A stretch of DNA of 64,000 nucleotides from Gracilibacillus suaedae. GTDB lineage: Bacteria > Bacillota > Bacilli > Bacillales > Amphibacillaceae. Where the stretch lies: positions 1-64,000 of the forward strand of contig NZ_JAGFVL010000048.1 in the NCBI RefSeq assembly GCF_017599345.1, given 5' to 3'. The position numbers were made by a program, and so were the translations under genes. Below, piece by piece: positions 45,143 to 53,685 of this stretch (position 1 is its first letter; each line of letters starts with the position of its first letter). The notes below the pieces were generated by a model. It searched no databases and was not told the origin of the DNA. It saw nothing but the letters and a program-made list of their open reading frames with translations.

Positions 45143-46555
45143 ATGCATTACATAAGAAAAGTATTACTAGTTATGGTTCTATGCCTGTTTTTATTCCCAA
45201 GTGTAACCGTGATGGCAGAAGAACAAACAGGAGAAGGAATCTATTATATTTTAGTAGACCGATTTGTAAATGGAGACAGTAACAATGATATAGAGATTAA
45301 TATTGGTGATCCTTCTGCATATCATGGTGGGGATTTACAGGGTGTTATTGATAAAATTCCTTATTTAAGCGAACTAGGTATAACTGCCATTAATTTAAGT
45401 CCTATCATGACGGCAGCTTCTTACCATGGATTTGATCCCTTAGATGCTCAAAGTATCGATCCTCAATTTGGAAATATCGCGGTGCTGCAAAATCTTGTAG
45501 CCGAAGCAAATGAGAATGATATCAAGGTAATTCTAGATTTCGTTTTATCACATGTAGATAATGAACATCTCTGGGTAAATGAACAGTCTGATTGGGTATT
45601 TCAACCTTCCATCAATCAATTGAATGAAGAATTACCAACCGTTAATTTGCAAAATGAAGATGTACAGCAATATTTTCTGGAAACAGCGGCATATTGGATG
45701 AATAGTACGGGAATTGATGGTTTTCATGTTTATGTAGATGAACAAACACCACAATCCTTTATCGATGAATTGCGTCAACGTGTACAAGCTGAGAAAGAAG
45801 ATGCGTATTTAATAGTGGATGGAATGGAGGATGAAAACAATATCGATCATGATTTTCAAAAGGAAGCGGTTGATATTCTAAAACACCCCGGAGAGTCCTT
45901 GGAACCATTATTTTCTCACGAGATATCTGGTGTGCATTACATGGAATCTGCGCTTACATCTCGCTTTACGCACGAAACAGTGAAAGAAGGCTATCACCCT
46001 GTCACAAGGTGGAAGCTTGCATCTACATTACTCTATACATTACCAGGATCTTCTTTTCTTTATCAGGGAGTAGAAGTGCCAATGGATAATGGGGAAGATG
46101 AACCAGATCACCGCATGGCCGAATTAAATAAAGAGGACGAAGAAATAGCTCAGCATTTAGAAAAGCTAGCAGCCATCCGCCAAGATTCCTCTGCATTACA
46201 AAATGGGGAAATAGACCTGGTAGCTCAAGCGGGGGCTATGTCAGTTTACAAGAGAAGTGCCGATGATCAAACGATGTATATTGCGATTAATAATGATACA
46301 GAAACACAGACAGCCTCGCTGAAAGACATCGGTGACGATGTACAGTTGAGAGGTTTGTTGGAAGATAACATCGTCAGACAACAAAATGATGGTACACATC
46401 GCATGATTTTAGAACGCGAAACAAGTAATATTTTTGTTTTAGAAGAAGATACAGGGTTTAACTGGTTTTTTATTACCATGATGGTTGTGATACTTGGAGG
46501 GTTTGTTGCGTTTGTTGCGGCGGTTAGTGTGAAGAATCGTAGAATACGTCAGTGA
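45143..46555 (+). CDS. Membrane-anchored alpha-amylase-like protein, probably inactive
   Basis: 470 residues with a signal peptide (1-27), a GH13-type barrel and a C-terminal membrane segment (about 437-460) plus basic tail. Fold markers are clear: YYILVDRFVNGD, YHGGDLQGVIDKIPYLSELGI, LYTLPGSSFLYQG. The four catalytic regions are changed. Region II reads DGFHVYVDEQ, with Y197 where GFRxD has its nucleophile Asp. Region III reads LIVDGMED where VGE is expected. Region IV reads MESALTSRF instead of xDNHDxxRF. It may bind glucan or another surface polymer rather than cut it. ATG 45143 follows AAAAGGGG; the frame is open upstream. Confidence 0.82.
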   Translation: MHYIRKVLLVMVLCLFLFPSVTVMAEEQTGEGIYYILVDRFVNGDSNNDIEINIGDPSAYHGGDLQGVIDKIPYLSELGITAINLSPIMTAASYHGFDPLDAQSIDPQFGNIAVLQNLVAEANENDIKVILDFVLSHVDNEHLWVNEQSDWVFQPSINQLNEELPTVNLQNEDVQQYFLETAAYWMNSTGIDGFHVYVDEQTPQSFIDELRQRVQAEKEDAYLIVDGMEDENNIDHDFQKEAVDILKHPGESLEPLFSHEISGVHYMESALTSRFTHETVKEGYHPVTRWKLASTLLYTLPGSSFLYQGVEVPMDNGEDEPDHRMAELNKEDEEIAQHLEKLAAIRQDSSALQNGEIDLVAQAGAMSVYKRSADDQTMYIAINNDTETQTASLKDIGDDVQLRGLLEDNIVRQQNDGTHRMILERETSNIFVLEEDTGFNWFFITMMVVILGGFVAFVAAVSVKNRRIRQ

Positions 46556-47117
46556 GCATAATGTAAAGAATTGAGCAGAACTTTACTGTGGATAAACTTT
46601 GAAATTATATACTAAATGCAATGCAGAATCTGGGTGTAAATAGAAGGGCGCTCAGAAGCTATAGTGGAAATATAGTGAATGAGCGAGTTAGAGCTCAACC
46701 AGTTATTCTCCAAAAAGAATAACTGGTTTTTCGAGTAAGTTAAGAATGTATAAAATCAGTGCAATGACTGCGTTAAGCGAAGTAGTTATTTTGAAATGTT
46801 TGATGTATATTTGCAACGCTCCGACTAATTACTTCGCTTTCACCCAAAGGGCATAAGTAACATCTGCTAAAAGCTTGCTTACGCAGTGTATCCTATACCG
46901 CGGGCCCGGTTTCAACTAACTTTGCAAAGTGGATGTTCGGCTCGCGCTATTCCCGCAGGAGTCTCCGTAAATAGTCTCCGCTATGAGAAGGTGCAACAAT
47001 TCTTGTCATAAGTAATAGATTGACTTTTTACAAAGAACAAAGTTAAAAATCGCTATCCGCGAGTATAAAAGCTGCTGTGTTACTTCATGCTTGCGTTGTA
47101 GAGCAGTACTTAGCGTA
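46556..47117. other. Long intergenic region with hairpins
   Basis: No gene is seen. ACCAGTTATTC (46698-46708) pairs with GAATAACTGGT (46717-46727) and is followed by TTTT, a good plus-strand intrinsic terminator, though 140 bases past the amylase-like gene. AGCGAAGTAGTT (46776-46787) pairs with AATTACTTCGCT (46827-46838) with one wobble. The stretch 46900-46990 is GC-richer and looks like worn repeat sequence. Confidence 0.6.
46698..46731 (+). terminator. Intrinsic terminator
   Basis: An 11-bp perfect stem, ACCAGTTATTC with GAATAACTGGT, and an 8-base loop followed by a T run. Confidence 0.85.
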
Positions 47118-47335
47118 GGCCGCCCGCTTTCACTCCTGTGGGAATTGTTTGGCCTGAAGATCCACTTTTTCGAGCGGTTTTTGCTCGAAAAAGTTAGCGG
47201 AAGGTCAAACCCCACGGAAAGGGAAGTGGGCAGCCGGAGTAGTGGTCAAGCTCTTCATATATTTCATCATTACTACCAAAGTAATCGACACCTACTTTAG
47301 CATTTAATAATGGACCGGCGGGGTTGCCGGTTTTT
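47118..47335. repeat. Palindromic dispersed repeat, family B, copy 2
   Basis: Long imperfect arms, GGCCGCCCGCTTTCAC...TTTGGCC (47118-47154) and GGTCAAACCCCACGG...GGGCAGCCGG (47203-47237), enclose a perfect 12-bp hairpin (47164-47175 with 47183-47194). The unit ends with ACCGGC/GCCGGT (47314-47331) and TTTTT. The inner stem differs from copy 1 by a compensatory change: T-A in copy 1, C-G here. Confidence 0.87.
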
Positions 47336-47440
47336 CTTAACTATATTTTTTGTTTACGCTTATTACTCTAGTTTGACAAGAGAAACGCTAGGGATCACTA
47401 CAATAGAATTTTATCCAAAAGCTTCACTAGAATTCTCTAG

Positions 47441-48151
47441 TTAACTTTCTTCAAAAGTACTAAGATTATTTTCGTAATCGAATTTGAAAAGTTTCTGTAA
47501 TTCAATTTTTCCAGTTGGAGTTACTTGAACAGCCCGTGTATTAGGCAAGCGTGTTATCCATTGTCGTTCGAGCATCTGTAATAGTAAAGCATTTCCCAGT
47601 GCTCCAGCAATATGATGTTGTCGCTCACTCCAGTCTAAGCAACAACGAGCATATGCTCTCCGCTTCTTTTTCTGTTCTTCTAGATTTATGCCAAAGTCTT
47701 GAAAAAACTTGGATCCTTTCGGTGTTACTTCAAAATTTAAATCTATCTTTTTTATATAATCTTGTTTCATAAGAGAATTTGTAATCTGTACACCTAGATA
47801 ACCTGCCAAATGATCATAACAAGTTCGGGCGAAATGGATTGCCTTTTGCTCTCTAGATTCTCTATATGATGTAACAAGAGAGCTAGGTGAAATACTCAAC
47901 ATTTGCTCTATTACTTTTGCTACATCACTGTTAATTAACTTATAATAACGATGTCTTCCATGCTTTTCCACGTTAACAAGGTTTGCCTCTAGCATTTTGT
48001 GTAGATGGAAACTAGCAGTTTGGGGTTTTACCTTAGCAATAAGAGCTAATTCACTAGCTGGGTGGATATTTCCATCCATAAGACTAAGTAAAATAGCTGA
48101 TCGCGTTGGATCTGATAGTAATGAAGCGATTTTAGAAACATTAGGATTCAT
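47441..48151 (-). CDS. ArsR-type winged-helix transcriptional regulator
   Basis: 236 residues. The N-terminal 95 residues form the winged helix-turn-helix (IASLLSDPTRSAILLSLMDG, VKPQTASFHLHKMLEANLVNVEKHGRHRYYKL). The remaining 140, longer than in plain ArsR proteins, include RTCYDHLAGYLGV and ARCCLDWSERQHHIAGALG and may sense a ligand or metal through the cysteines. Two ATGs (48154, 48151) follow AAGGAGGG; the second is better spaced. It is divergent from a flavin reductase gene with an operator-like palindrome between (48174-48193). The pair recalls B. subtilis ydfF/ydfE. Confidence 0.85.
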   Translation of the reverse strand: MNPNVSKIASLLSDPTRSAILLSLMDGNIHPASELALIAKVKPQTASFHLHKMLEANLVNVEKHGRHRYYKLINSDVAKVIEQMLSISPSSLVTSYRESREQKAIHFARTCYDHLAGYLGVQITNSLMKQDYIKKIDLNFEVTPKGSKFFQDFGINLEEQKKKRRAYARCCLDWSERQHHIAGALGNALLLQMLERQWITRLPNTRAVQVTPTGKIELQKLFKFDYENNLSTFEES

Positions 48152-48173
48152 CATTTTCCCTCCTTACATTCAT

Positions 48174-48193
48174 ATTTCGATGATAGTCGAAAT
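48174..48193. promoter_or_regulatory. Probable operator of the ArsR-type regulator
   Basis: ATTTCGA (48174-48180), six bases, then TCGAAAT (48187-48193): a perfect palindrome between the divergent regulator and flavin reductase genes. The placement suits control of both promoters. Confidence 0.6.
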
Positions 48194-48241
48194 TTTTAAG
48201 ATTTACAATATAAATGTAATGAAGTTAAAGGAGGAAAAAAC

Positions 48242-48868
48242 TTGAATAGGACAACAAATCAGGACACGTTAAGTTTTAAAGAAATTAAGCCTAAAATTAT
48301 GTATTATGGAACACCAACATTGCTTCTTAACACGTTAAATGAAGACGGAACAACTAACATAAGTCCAATGTCTTCGTCTTGGGCTCTAGGTGACTGCATT
48401 GTTCTTGGAATAGGACTTGGAGGGAAAGCTATCGAAAACTTAGAAAGGTATAAAGAATGTGTTATTAATTTACCCAGTCCAAACCTTTGGGATAATGTTG
48501 AAAAAATTTCTTCTTATACCGGAAAAAAAGCTATCCCTTCTTACAAGCAAGAGATCGGATTCACTTATAAAAAAGATAAATTTGAATCTTCAGGATTAAC
48601 TCCCTTAGAATCAAAAACGGTCTCTCCCACTCGAATAAAAGAATGTCCTATTCAAATCGAAGCATTGGTTAAAAATATTCGAACCCCTGAATATAATCCA
48701 TTGTTTGCAATTGTTGAAACACAAGTATTACATTTTCATGCAGACGATAGCATAATACAAAATGAAAATTATATTGATCCATCTAAATGGAGTCCATTAA
48801 TATATAATTTTAGGCATTACTTTGAATTAGGGAAAGAGGTGGGCAAAACATTCCGTTCAGAAACTTGA
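48242..48868 (+). CDS. Flavin reductase family flavoprotein
   Basis: 208 residues of the FMN-binding split-barrel flavin reductase-like group. NTLNEDGTTNISPMSSSWALGDCIVLGIG is the typical N-terminal FMN-binding stretch; LPSPNLWDNVEKISSYTG and CPIQIEALVKNI follow. Translation starts at TTG 48242, well spaced from AAAGGAGG. It is divergent from the ArsR-type regulator and is probably its target. The substrate is unknown. Confidence 0.85.
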   Translation: MNRTTNQDTLSFKEIKPKIMYYGTPTLLLNTLNEDGTTNISPMSSSWALGDCIVLGIGLGGKAIENLERYKECVINLPSPNLWDNVEKISSYTGKKAIPSYKQEIGFTYKKDKFESSGLTPLESKTVSPTRIKECPIQIEALVKNIRTPEYNPLFAIVETQVLHFHADDSIIQNENYIDPSKWSPLIYNFRHYFELGKEVGKTFRSET

Positions 48869-48906
48869 TAATTAGAAAAATAGTTATCCTACAAAAAATT
48901 GCACAT

Positions 48907-48942
48907 AAAACGTTTGGATAAATAGTTTAATCCAAGCGTTTT
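48907..48942 (+). terminator. Intrinsic terminator after the flavin reductase gene
   Basis: AAAACGTTTGGAT (48907-48919) pairs with ATCCAAGCGTTTT (48930-48942) with one wobble, ending in Ts. Confidence 0.8.
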
Positions 48943-48977
48943 AAACTACATGAGAATTGAATTAGCCATTCTAATGA

Positions 48978-49006
48978 TTGCAACATATAGGTGCGTCTGT
49001 TATAAT
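48978..49006 (+). promoter_or_regulatory. Promoter of the macrolide phosphotransferase leader
   Basis: TTGCAA (48978-48983), a 17-base spacer and TATAAT (49001-49006) give a near-consensus sigma-A promoter. Transcription would start near 49013, just ahead of the leader ORF and about 350 bases before the resistance gene. Confidence 0.75.
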
Positions 49007-49041
49007 TTTTATAACTTAAAGGAACGGAGGGTTGCTTGAAA

Positions 49042-49074
49042 ATGGGGATCTACTATATTAGAATTCGATTTTAA
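49042..49074 (+). CDS. Leader peptide MGIYYIRIRF, candidate macrolide sensor
   Basis: A ten-codon ORF (ATG 49042 to TAA 49074) with GGAGGG ten bases upstream. The C-terminal Arg-Ile-Arg fits the +X+ motif at which macrolide-bound ribosomes arrest, as in the known ErmDL and MsrA leaders (MRLR, MRLK). It lies on the long leader of the macrolide phosphotransferase gene, between its promoter and an attenuator. The ORF, site and motif are seen; arrest itself is inferred from those families. Confidence 0.7.
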   Translation: MGIYYIRIRF

Positions 49075-49112
49075 TCTTTATACTACTAATTTTATAGTGT
49101 TTAAAGGCTCTG

Positions 49113-49335
49113 CCTGTGTGTAGAGTAATCGGATAGGTTTCCCTATTTTTAAGTAATCATCATAAACAAATAAATTGTATATTCAATAACCCAATAATAT
49201 ATAATTTGTAACGAATGAGCAGGATTATTTTATTTTGAATCCAGTTTTCTTGTTATGTTTTTATGGATGATTTTTATAACTCACAAAGCAAAAATCCGAT
49301 TATTCAGCACAGGATAGTACACCTGTGTTTTTTTT
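49113..49335 (+). promoter_or_regulatory. Transcription attenuator of the macrolide phosphotransferase gene
   Basis: Terminator: CACAGG (49308-49313) pairs with CCTGTG (49322-49327), followed by eight Ts (49328-49335), 30 bases before the gene. Antiterminator: CCTGTG (49113-49118) and TAATCGGAT (49126-49134) can pair instead with CACAGG (49308-49313) and ATCCGATTA (49294-49302), 15 pairs in all, which would take the terminator's 5' arm away. Which form is favoured with a ribosome stalled on the leader ORF is not settled; I did not find a clear third competing segment. Confidence 0.65.
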
Positions 49336-49365
49336 ATTTGAGAAATGATGAGGATGTGATGAAAA

Positions 49366-50274
49366 GTGAGTAAATCAATACAAGAAGTGATGGACATAGC
49401 GAGGAAATATAATCTTCCATTACAAGGAGATTCTTTACAGTATAATGAGTCGGGGTTAGATTTTCAGGTTGTATTTGCAAAAGATCCGGAAGGAGAGGAG
49501 TGGATATTACGTATTCCTCGAAGACCTGATGTAATGCCGAGAACGAAAGTGGAGAAAAAAGCTTTAGATGTAGTGAACGAATATGTATCAACTTTTCAGG
49601 CTCCCAACTGGTTGATATATGAAGAAGACTTGATTGCGTATAAGAAATTAAATGGAATACCGGCTGGAACAATAGATCATGAGATTCAAAATTATGTATG
49701 GGAAATTGATATTAACCATGTACCAGCTAATTTTCATAAATCATTAGCAAGTGCTCTGGCAGAACTTCATAACATTCCAGCAGAGAATGTAGTAAATTCC
49801 GACTTAATTGTCCACAGCCCAGAAGAAGCGAGACAGTCTATGATCGAAAGAATGGCGGCTGTGAAGGAAAAGTTCGGGGTAGGTGAAGCTTTATGGCATC
49901 GTTGGAAAACATGGGTGAATAATGATGAAATGTGGCCAAAACGAACAGGTTTCATTCATGGTGATATCCATGCAGGTCATCTTTTAATAGATGAAGAAGC
50001 AAATGTTACCGGCATAATTGATTGGACAGAAGTAAAGGTAACAGATATATCGAATGATTTTGTAGGATATTATCAACTTTTTGGTGAGGATGGGCTAGTT
50101 TCCCTAATTGATGCTTACAAAGAAGCGGGAGGTTATAGTTGGCCATTAATGAAAGAACATATTATGGAATTAAGCGCTGCTTATCCAGTAGCCATCGCTG
50201 AGTTTGCATTAGTTTCCGGCTTGGTTGAATATGAGAAAATGGCAAAACAAGCATTAGAGGTTACTAAAAAATAG
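49366..50274 (+). CDS. Macrolide 2'-phosphotransferase (Mph family)
   Basis: 302 residues of the APH/Mph kinase family, which inactivates macrolides by phosphorylating the 2'-OH of the desosamine, usually with GTP. The Brenner motif is [14 protein letters not shown] (H198, D200, H205) and the metal-binding motif [11 protein letters not shown] (D219). [20 protein letters not shown] is the N-lobe segment typical of Mph enzymes. Chromosomal relatives occur in Bacillus (B. subtilis YcbJ/MphK). Starts at GTG 49366 after GATGAGGA. Its own leader, promoter and attenuator suggest inducible expression. Confidence 0.88.
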   Translation: MSKSIQEVMDIARKYNLPLQGDSLQYNESGLDFQVVFAKDPEGEEWILRIPRRPDVMPRTKVEKKALDVVNEYVSTFQAPNWLIYEEDLIAYKKLNGIPAGTIDHEIQNYVWEIDINHVPANFHKSLASALAELHNIPAENVVNSDLIVHSPEEARQSMIERMAAVKEKFGVGEALWHRWKTWVNNDEMWPKRTGFIHGDIHAGHLLIDEEANVTGIIDWTEVKVTDISNDFVGYYQLFGEDGLVSLIDAYKEAGGYSWPLMKEHIMELSAAYPVAIAEFALVSGLVEYEKMAKQALEVTKK

Positions 50275-50303
50275 AAGTCTTCTTTCCATCTGTTAAAAGA
50301 GCA

Positions 50304-50345
50304 AAAAGCATACCGTTCACCACGTGCACTGGTATGCTTTTGATT
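50304..50345 (+). terminator. Intrinsic terminator after the mph gene
   Basis: AAAAGCATACC (50304-50314) pairs perfectly with GGTATGCTTTT (50331-50341). Confidence 0.88.
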
Positions 50346-50794
50346 TATTCCGCCGCAGCTTTCGTTTCTTTTCTGAAAAATACTTTCTTCACCCAAGTTC
50401 TTGATCGCCATCTTCTTAGTTAAGACTCCTCTTAGCCATTCATCGGCAATAAAAGCTATCCAGTACACCTACTCATCCTAAATCTAAAAAGGTACCATAA
50501 AACCATGCAGATGTAGCATTTACACCAGAGCATCGAGGTAATCCGAATTACAATAGAAAACCTAACTTTACCTGCAGCTCTGGAGTGAGTTAATGACCAC
50601 AAGGTAAATGCTCGACCAGGTTATGTAGTAAAATTCAAAGGTTTATGACTTCTTCAAATAGTATTCAAACATATAATCATATTGTATTTGGCATGGTTAT
50701 TGACTAGAAGTCTTTGCTACTAAGATAAGAAAATTAATGAAACACAAATAGCCTTTAAAACGTAATTCTAGCATAACCTGTTCAGTATAAAGGA
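50346..50794. other. Intergenic region
   Basis: About 450 bases with no convincing gene. Short open frames here have no ribosome binding site. The region leads into the decayed zinc-ribbon gene at 50795. Confidence 0.4.
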
Positions 50795-50966
50795 GTATCA
50801 GCATGCCCAAAATGTGGGGAAACGGAATGGGGGCTTGGTAAGCATGGTGGATATGCAGCGATGCAACCTGTAAACAAAATGAGTTGTGGTTCTGATGTGG
50901 AGTATATAATTTGTATCAATTGTGGCTATATTATTGAAGGTTAAGTAAAATCCAGAGAAATTTAAA
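50795..50966 (+). pseudogene. Decayed small zinc-ribbon protein gene (TFIIIB-like annotation group)
   Basis: The frame from 50795 reads VSACPKCGETEWGLGKHGG, then NKMSCGSDVEYIICINCGY and IIEG, a CPxCG/CxxCG zinc ribbon like the small Bacillaceae proteins often labelled 'transcription initiation factor TFIIIB'. It has no start codon in frame. The only well-placed ATG (50803, seven bases after AAGGAG) is out of frame. A TAA interrupts at 50942, and after it a shifted frame gives Pro-Glu-Lys-Phe-Lys, the usual end of this family. So the start is lost and there are a stop and a frameshift near the 3' end. Confidence 0.7.
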
Positions 50967-51022
50967 GGTACCATTTATTGATTTAAAAATAATCTTGTTA
51001 ATTGATATAAAGGAGTGATTAG

Positions 51023-51526
51023 ATGACAAATAGTCAGGTAATAAAAATATATGATTATCACGTGTGGGCAAATAAAAAAATATTTCAACATTTAAAGCAG
51101 CTACCTGATGAAATTTTAAACGGCAAGGTTAAAAGTGTTTTTACTTCCATTTCAGAAGTGCTGACTCATCTTTATGCTACTGATATAACTTGGCTGGAGG
51201 TGATGAAAGGAAGTAATTTTCATACCATCATAAAAAAAGTTGAACATCAAAAATCTCAAGCATCACAAGCTTCAATAGTTGATCTAGAAGAACTGTATGA
51301 TCAACTTTCAACAGCGTATTATAAATTTTTCAATATACATAAGAATCCTGAACATTCGATCACTACAGAGCATCCACAACATGGAGTATGTGAGTTCACC
51401 CTAGTTGATTTAGTTCATCATGTCGTTAATCATGGAACATACCATCGTGGTAATCTAACGGCAATGCTTCATCAACAGGGTGAACGGGGTGTACCAACAG
51501 ATTACGTGTTTTTTCTTTTTAAATGA
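51023..51526 (+). CDS. DinB-family protein
   Basis: 167 residues forming the DinB/YfiT four-helix bundle. The metal-binding histidines are suggested by SEVLTHLYATD and the pair in VVNHGTYHRGN. Members include bacillithiol transferases and damage-induced proteins; the role of this one is unknown. The ATG at 51023 follows AAAGGAGTG. It is convergent with the SDR gene. Confidence 0.88.
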   Translation: MTNSQVIKIYDYHVWANKKIFQHLKQLPDEILNGKVKSVFTSISEVLTHLYATDITWLEVMKGSNFHTIIKKVEHQKSQASQASIVDLEELYDQLSTAYYKFFNIHKNPEHSITTEHPQHGVCEFTLVDLVHHVVNHGTYHRGNLTAMLHQQGERGVPTDYVFFLFK

Positions 51527-51544
51527 ATTTCGCGACACATACTG

Positions 51545-52405
51545 TTAAACGATTTTTCCACCATTAACATGAATGGTTTGACCCGTTACATAACTAGCAT
51601 CATTACTTGCAAGGTAGACATATGCTGGTGCAACTTCCGCTGATTCACCAGGTCGCCCTATTTCGGTATCAGACCCAAAGGTTGCAACTTGATTCTCATC
51701 AAAGCTTGCTGGAATCAGTGGTGTCCAGATTGGTCCAGGTGCAACACTGTTGACGCGAATTCCTTGGGTGACTAGCGATTTTGCGAGAGATTTCGTAAAT
51801 GTCGTAATGGCTCCCTTGGTACTGGAGTAATCAATCAAACTTTCATTACCTTGAAAAGCGGTAATCGAAGAAGTATTAATGATTGAACTACCTTGTTTTA
51901 AATGAGGGAGTGCTGCTCTTGTGAGATAAAAATAACCAAAAATATTTGTGCGGAATGTTTTTTCTAATTGATCATCGGTAATTTGAAGAAAATCCTGCTG
52001 TGGATATTGAACCGCAGCATTATTCACAATAATATCAATTTTACCATGTTCATCGATTACTTTTTTCACAACATCTTTACTAAACTCACTATGCGAAATA
52101 TCTCCGCGAAATAGACTACATGCTTTACCTTCTTGTTCCACCATTTTCTTCGTGTCATTGGCATCTTGATCTTCGTCGAAGTAGATGATGGCGATATTTG
52201 CTCCTTCTTTGGCAAAATGAATCGCAACAGAACGACCAATTCCGCTGTCCCCACCAGAAATGATCGCAACTTTATCTTTTAATTTATTACTCCCCTGATA
52301 ATTGTCAAGTACACTGACTGGAAGAGGGGTCATCTTATATTCAAAACCAGGTTGTCGATCTTGATGCTGCTTCGGCAATACTTGTTTTTGCTGGTTTGCT
52401 GACAT
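51545..52405 (-). CDS. Short-chain dehydrogenase/reductase (YhdF/YhxC-like)
   Basis: 286 residues with a 40-residue N-terminal extension typical of the general-stress SDR group, ending PGFEYKMTPLP. The cofactor motif is SGGDSGIGRSVA, the structural motif NNAAVQ, catalytic Ser in NTSSITAFQG, and Tyr-x-x-x-Lys in YSSTKGA. NAD(P) dependence is sure, the substrate not. The start is ATG 52405, eight bases from GAGGAG. Confidence 0.9.
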   Translation of the reverse strand: MSANQQKQVLPKQHQDRQPGFEYKMTPLPVSVLDNYQGSNKLKDKVAIISGGDSGIGRSVAIHFAKEGANIAIIYFDEDQDANDTKKMVEQEGKACSLFRGDISHSEFSKDVVKKVIDEHGKIDIIVNNAAVQYPQQDFLQITDDQLEKTFRTNIFGYFYLTRAALPHLKQGSSIINTSSITAFQGNESLIDYSSTKGAITTFTKSLAKSLVTQGIRVNSVAPGPIWTPLIPASFDENQVATFGSDTEIGRPGESAEVAPAYVYLASNDASYVTGQTIHVNGGKIV

Positions 52406-52591
52406 TTTGGACACTCCTCGAAGCTTTTTCTCCTAGTATGGCAAAATTGAAGAACTACATACGTAAAAAATCCCTGCGAGTGCAAGGATTTTCTAAAGTG
52501 TCCAGTAAGTGGTGAAAAGCGTCCAATAAAAATGAGGTGTTTGTTACGATATTAACTCGATCGCAAAACTCCTACTTGGAACAGTCTATTT

Positions 52592-53452
52592 TTATTTCGG
52601 AGAATCATTTAAGAAAAATAGCGCGATTGTACCTGGTCCGGAATGTGCACCGATGGCAGAACCAACCATGTTAATTTTGATATCTCTCACATTCCATTTT
52701 TCGCGGATCATGCTTGCGATATGTTCAGCTGTATCCAATGCATCGCCATGGCTGATCGCCACTAATTGGTTGTCAAGATCTTTACCGCGTTCCTCCATCA
52801 CTTCGATCATACGCTTAAACACTTTTTTGGAACCTCTCACCTTTTCTAGTGGAATCAGTTTTCCATCTTCCATGTGTAATAAAGGTTTTACTTTTAATAA
52901 TGTACCGACAAAAGCGGCTGTTTTACTGACACGACCTCCACGGTACAAATATTCTAAGTCGTCTACAGTGAAAATATGTTCCATATGTTCATAGTAGTGT
53001 TTACTTACTTCGAGTATTTCTTCCATGCTAGCACCTGATTGAGCTAGTTCTGCAGCTTTCAGAACAACAAGCCCATACCCTAATGATGCGCATTTCGTAT
53101 CAAGAACATGTAATTCAAAATCAGGGGATTCTTCTTTCACTTCTTGTTCCATTAATTTTGCCCCTTGATATGTACCAGACAGTTCTGAAGAAAAAGCTAA
53201 ATATAAGACCTGGTTTCCTGCCTTGGCATGTTTTTCGAAAGCATCTTTAAACACTTGTGGACTGACTTGTGCCGTTTTGGGCGCTTTGCCTTCTCTCATG
53301 GCATCGTAAACTTTTTTTGAAGAAATACTAATACCATCTTCGTAATCTTCACCATCCAGTTGAACCGTTAATGGTAACATTTCGATGTCAAATTGTTGAA
53401 AATCTTCTGATGAAAGATCACAAGCAGAATCTGCAAGAATTTTTACAGCCAA
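52592..53452 (-). CDS. yitS: DegV-family fatty-acid-binding protein (YitS-like)
   Basis: 286 residues. LADSACDLSS is the N-terminal DegV signature and AFSSELSGTYQGAKL the second; GAHSGPGTIALFFL is the C-terminal block. DegV (FakB-type) proteins hold fatty acids for phosphorylation by FakA. It starts at TTG 53452, well spaced from AAGGAGG. The neighbours yitT, an ipi-like gene, yitU, yitV and yitW make this the yitS position. Confidence 0.88.
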   Translation of the reverse strand: MAVKILADSACDLSSEDFQQFDIEMLPLTVQLDGEDYEDGISISSKKVYDAMREGKAPKTAQVSPQVFKDAFEKHAKAGNQVLYLAFSSELSGTYQGAKLMEQEVKEESPDFELHVLDTKCASLGYGLVVLKAAELAQSGASMEEILEVSKHYYEHMEHIFTVDDLEYLYRGGRVSKTAAFVGTLLKVKPLLHMEDGKLIPLEKVRGSKKVFKRMIEVMEERGKDLDNQLVAISHGDALDTAEHIASMIREKWNVRDIKINMVGSAIGAHSGPGTIALFFLNDSPK

Positions 53453-53685
53453 TGTAACCCCTCCTTTTTTCCTTTTGGATCATGTATGATGATCGTGTTT
53501 TAGCTTAATATAAGTGTAAGCTTAACGAACAGTTACGTCAAAATAAATTCACCAACTTTTTTGTTTAAAATACTTGGTTTCCAGATCAGATTCTAGTATA
53601 GTTTATTCTTGTGCAAAAGAGATTATGTAATGAGATAAAAGGGTATGGAATCATGTGGGTTCCGTTAACAGGAGGGATGAACAAC

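Noticed and set aside
49334-49672. Minus-strand 112-codon frame over the 5' end of the mph gene
   Set aside because: Antisense shadow of a well-supported kinase gene, without a start signal.
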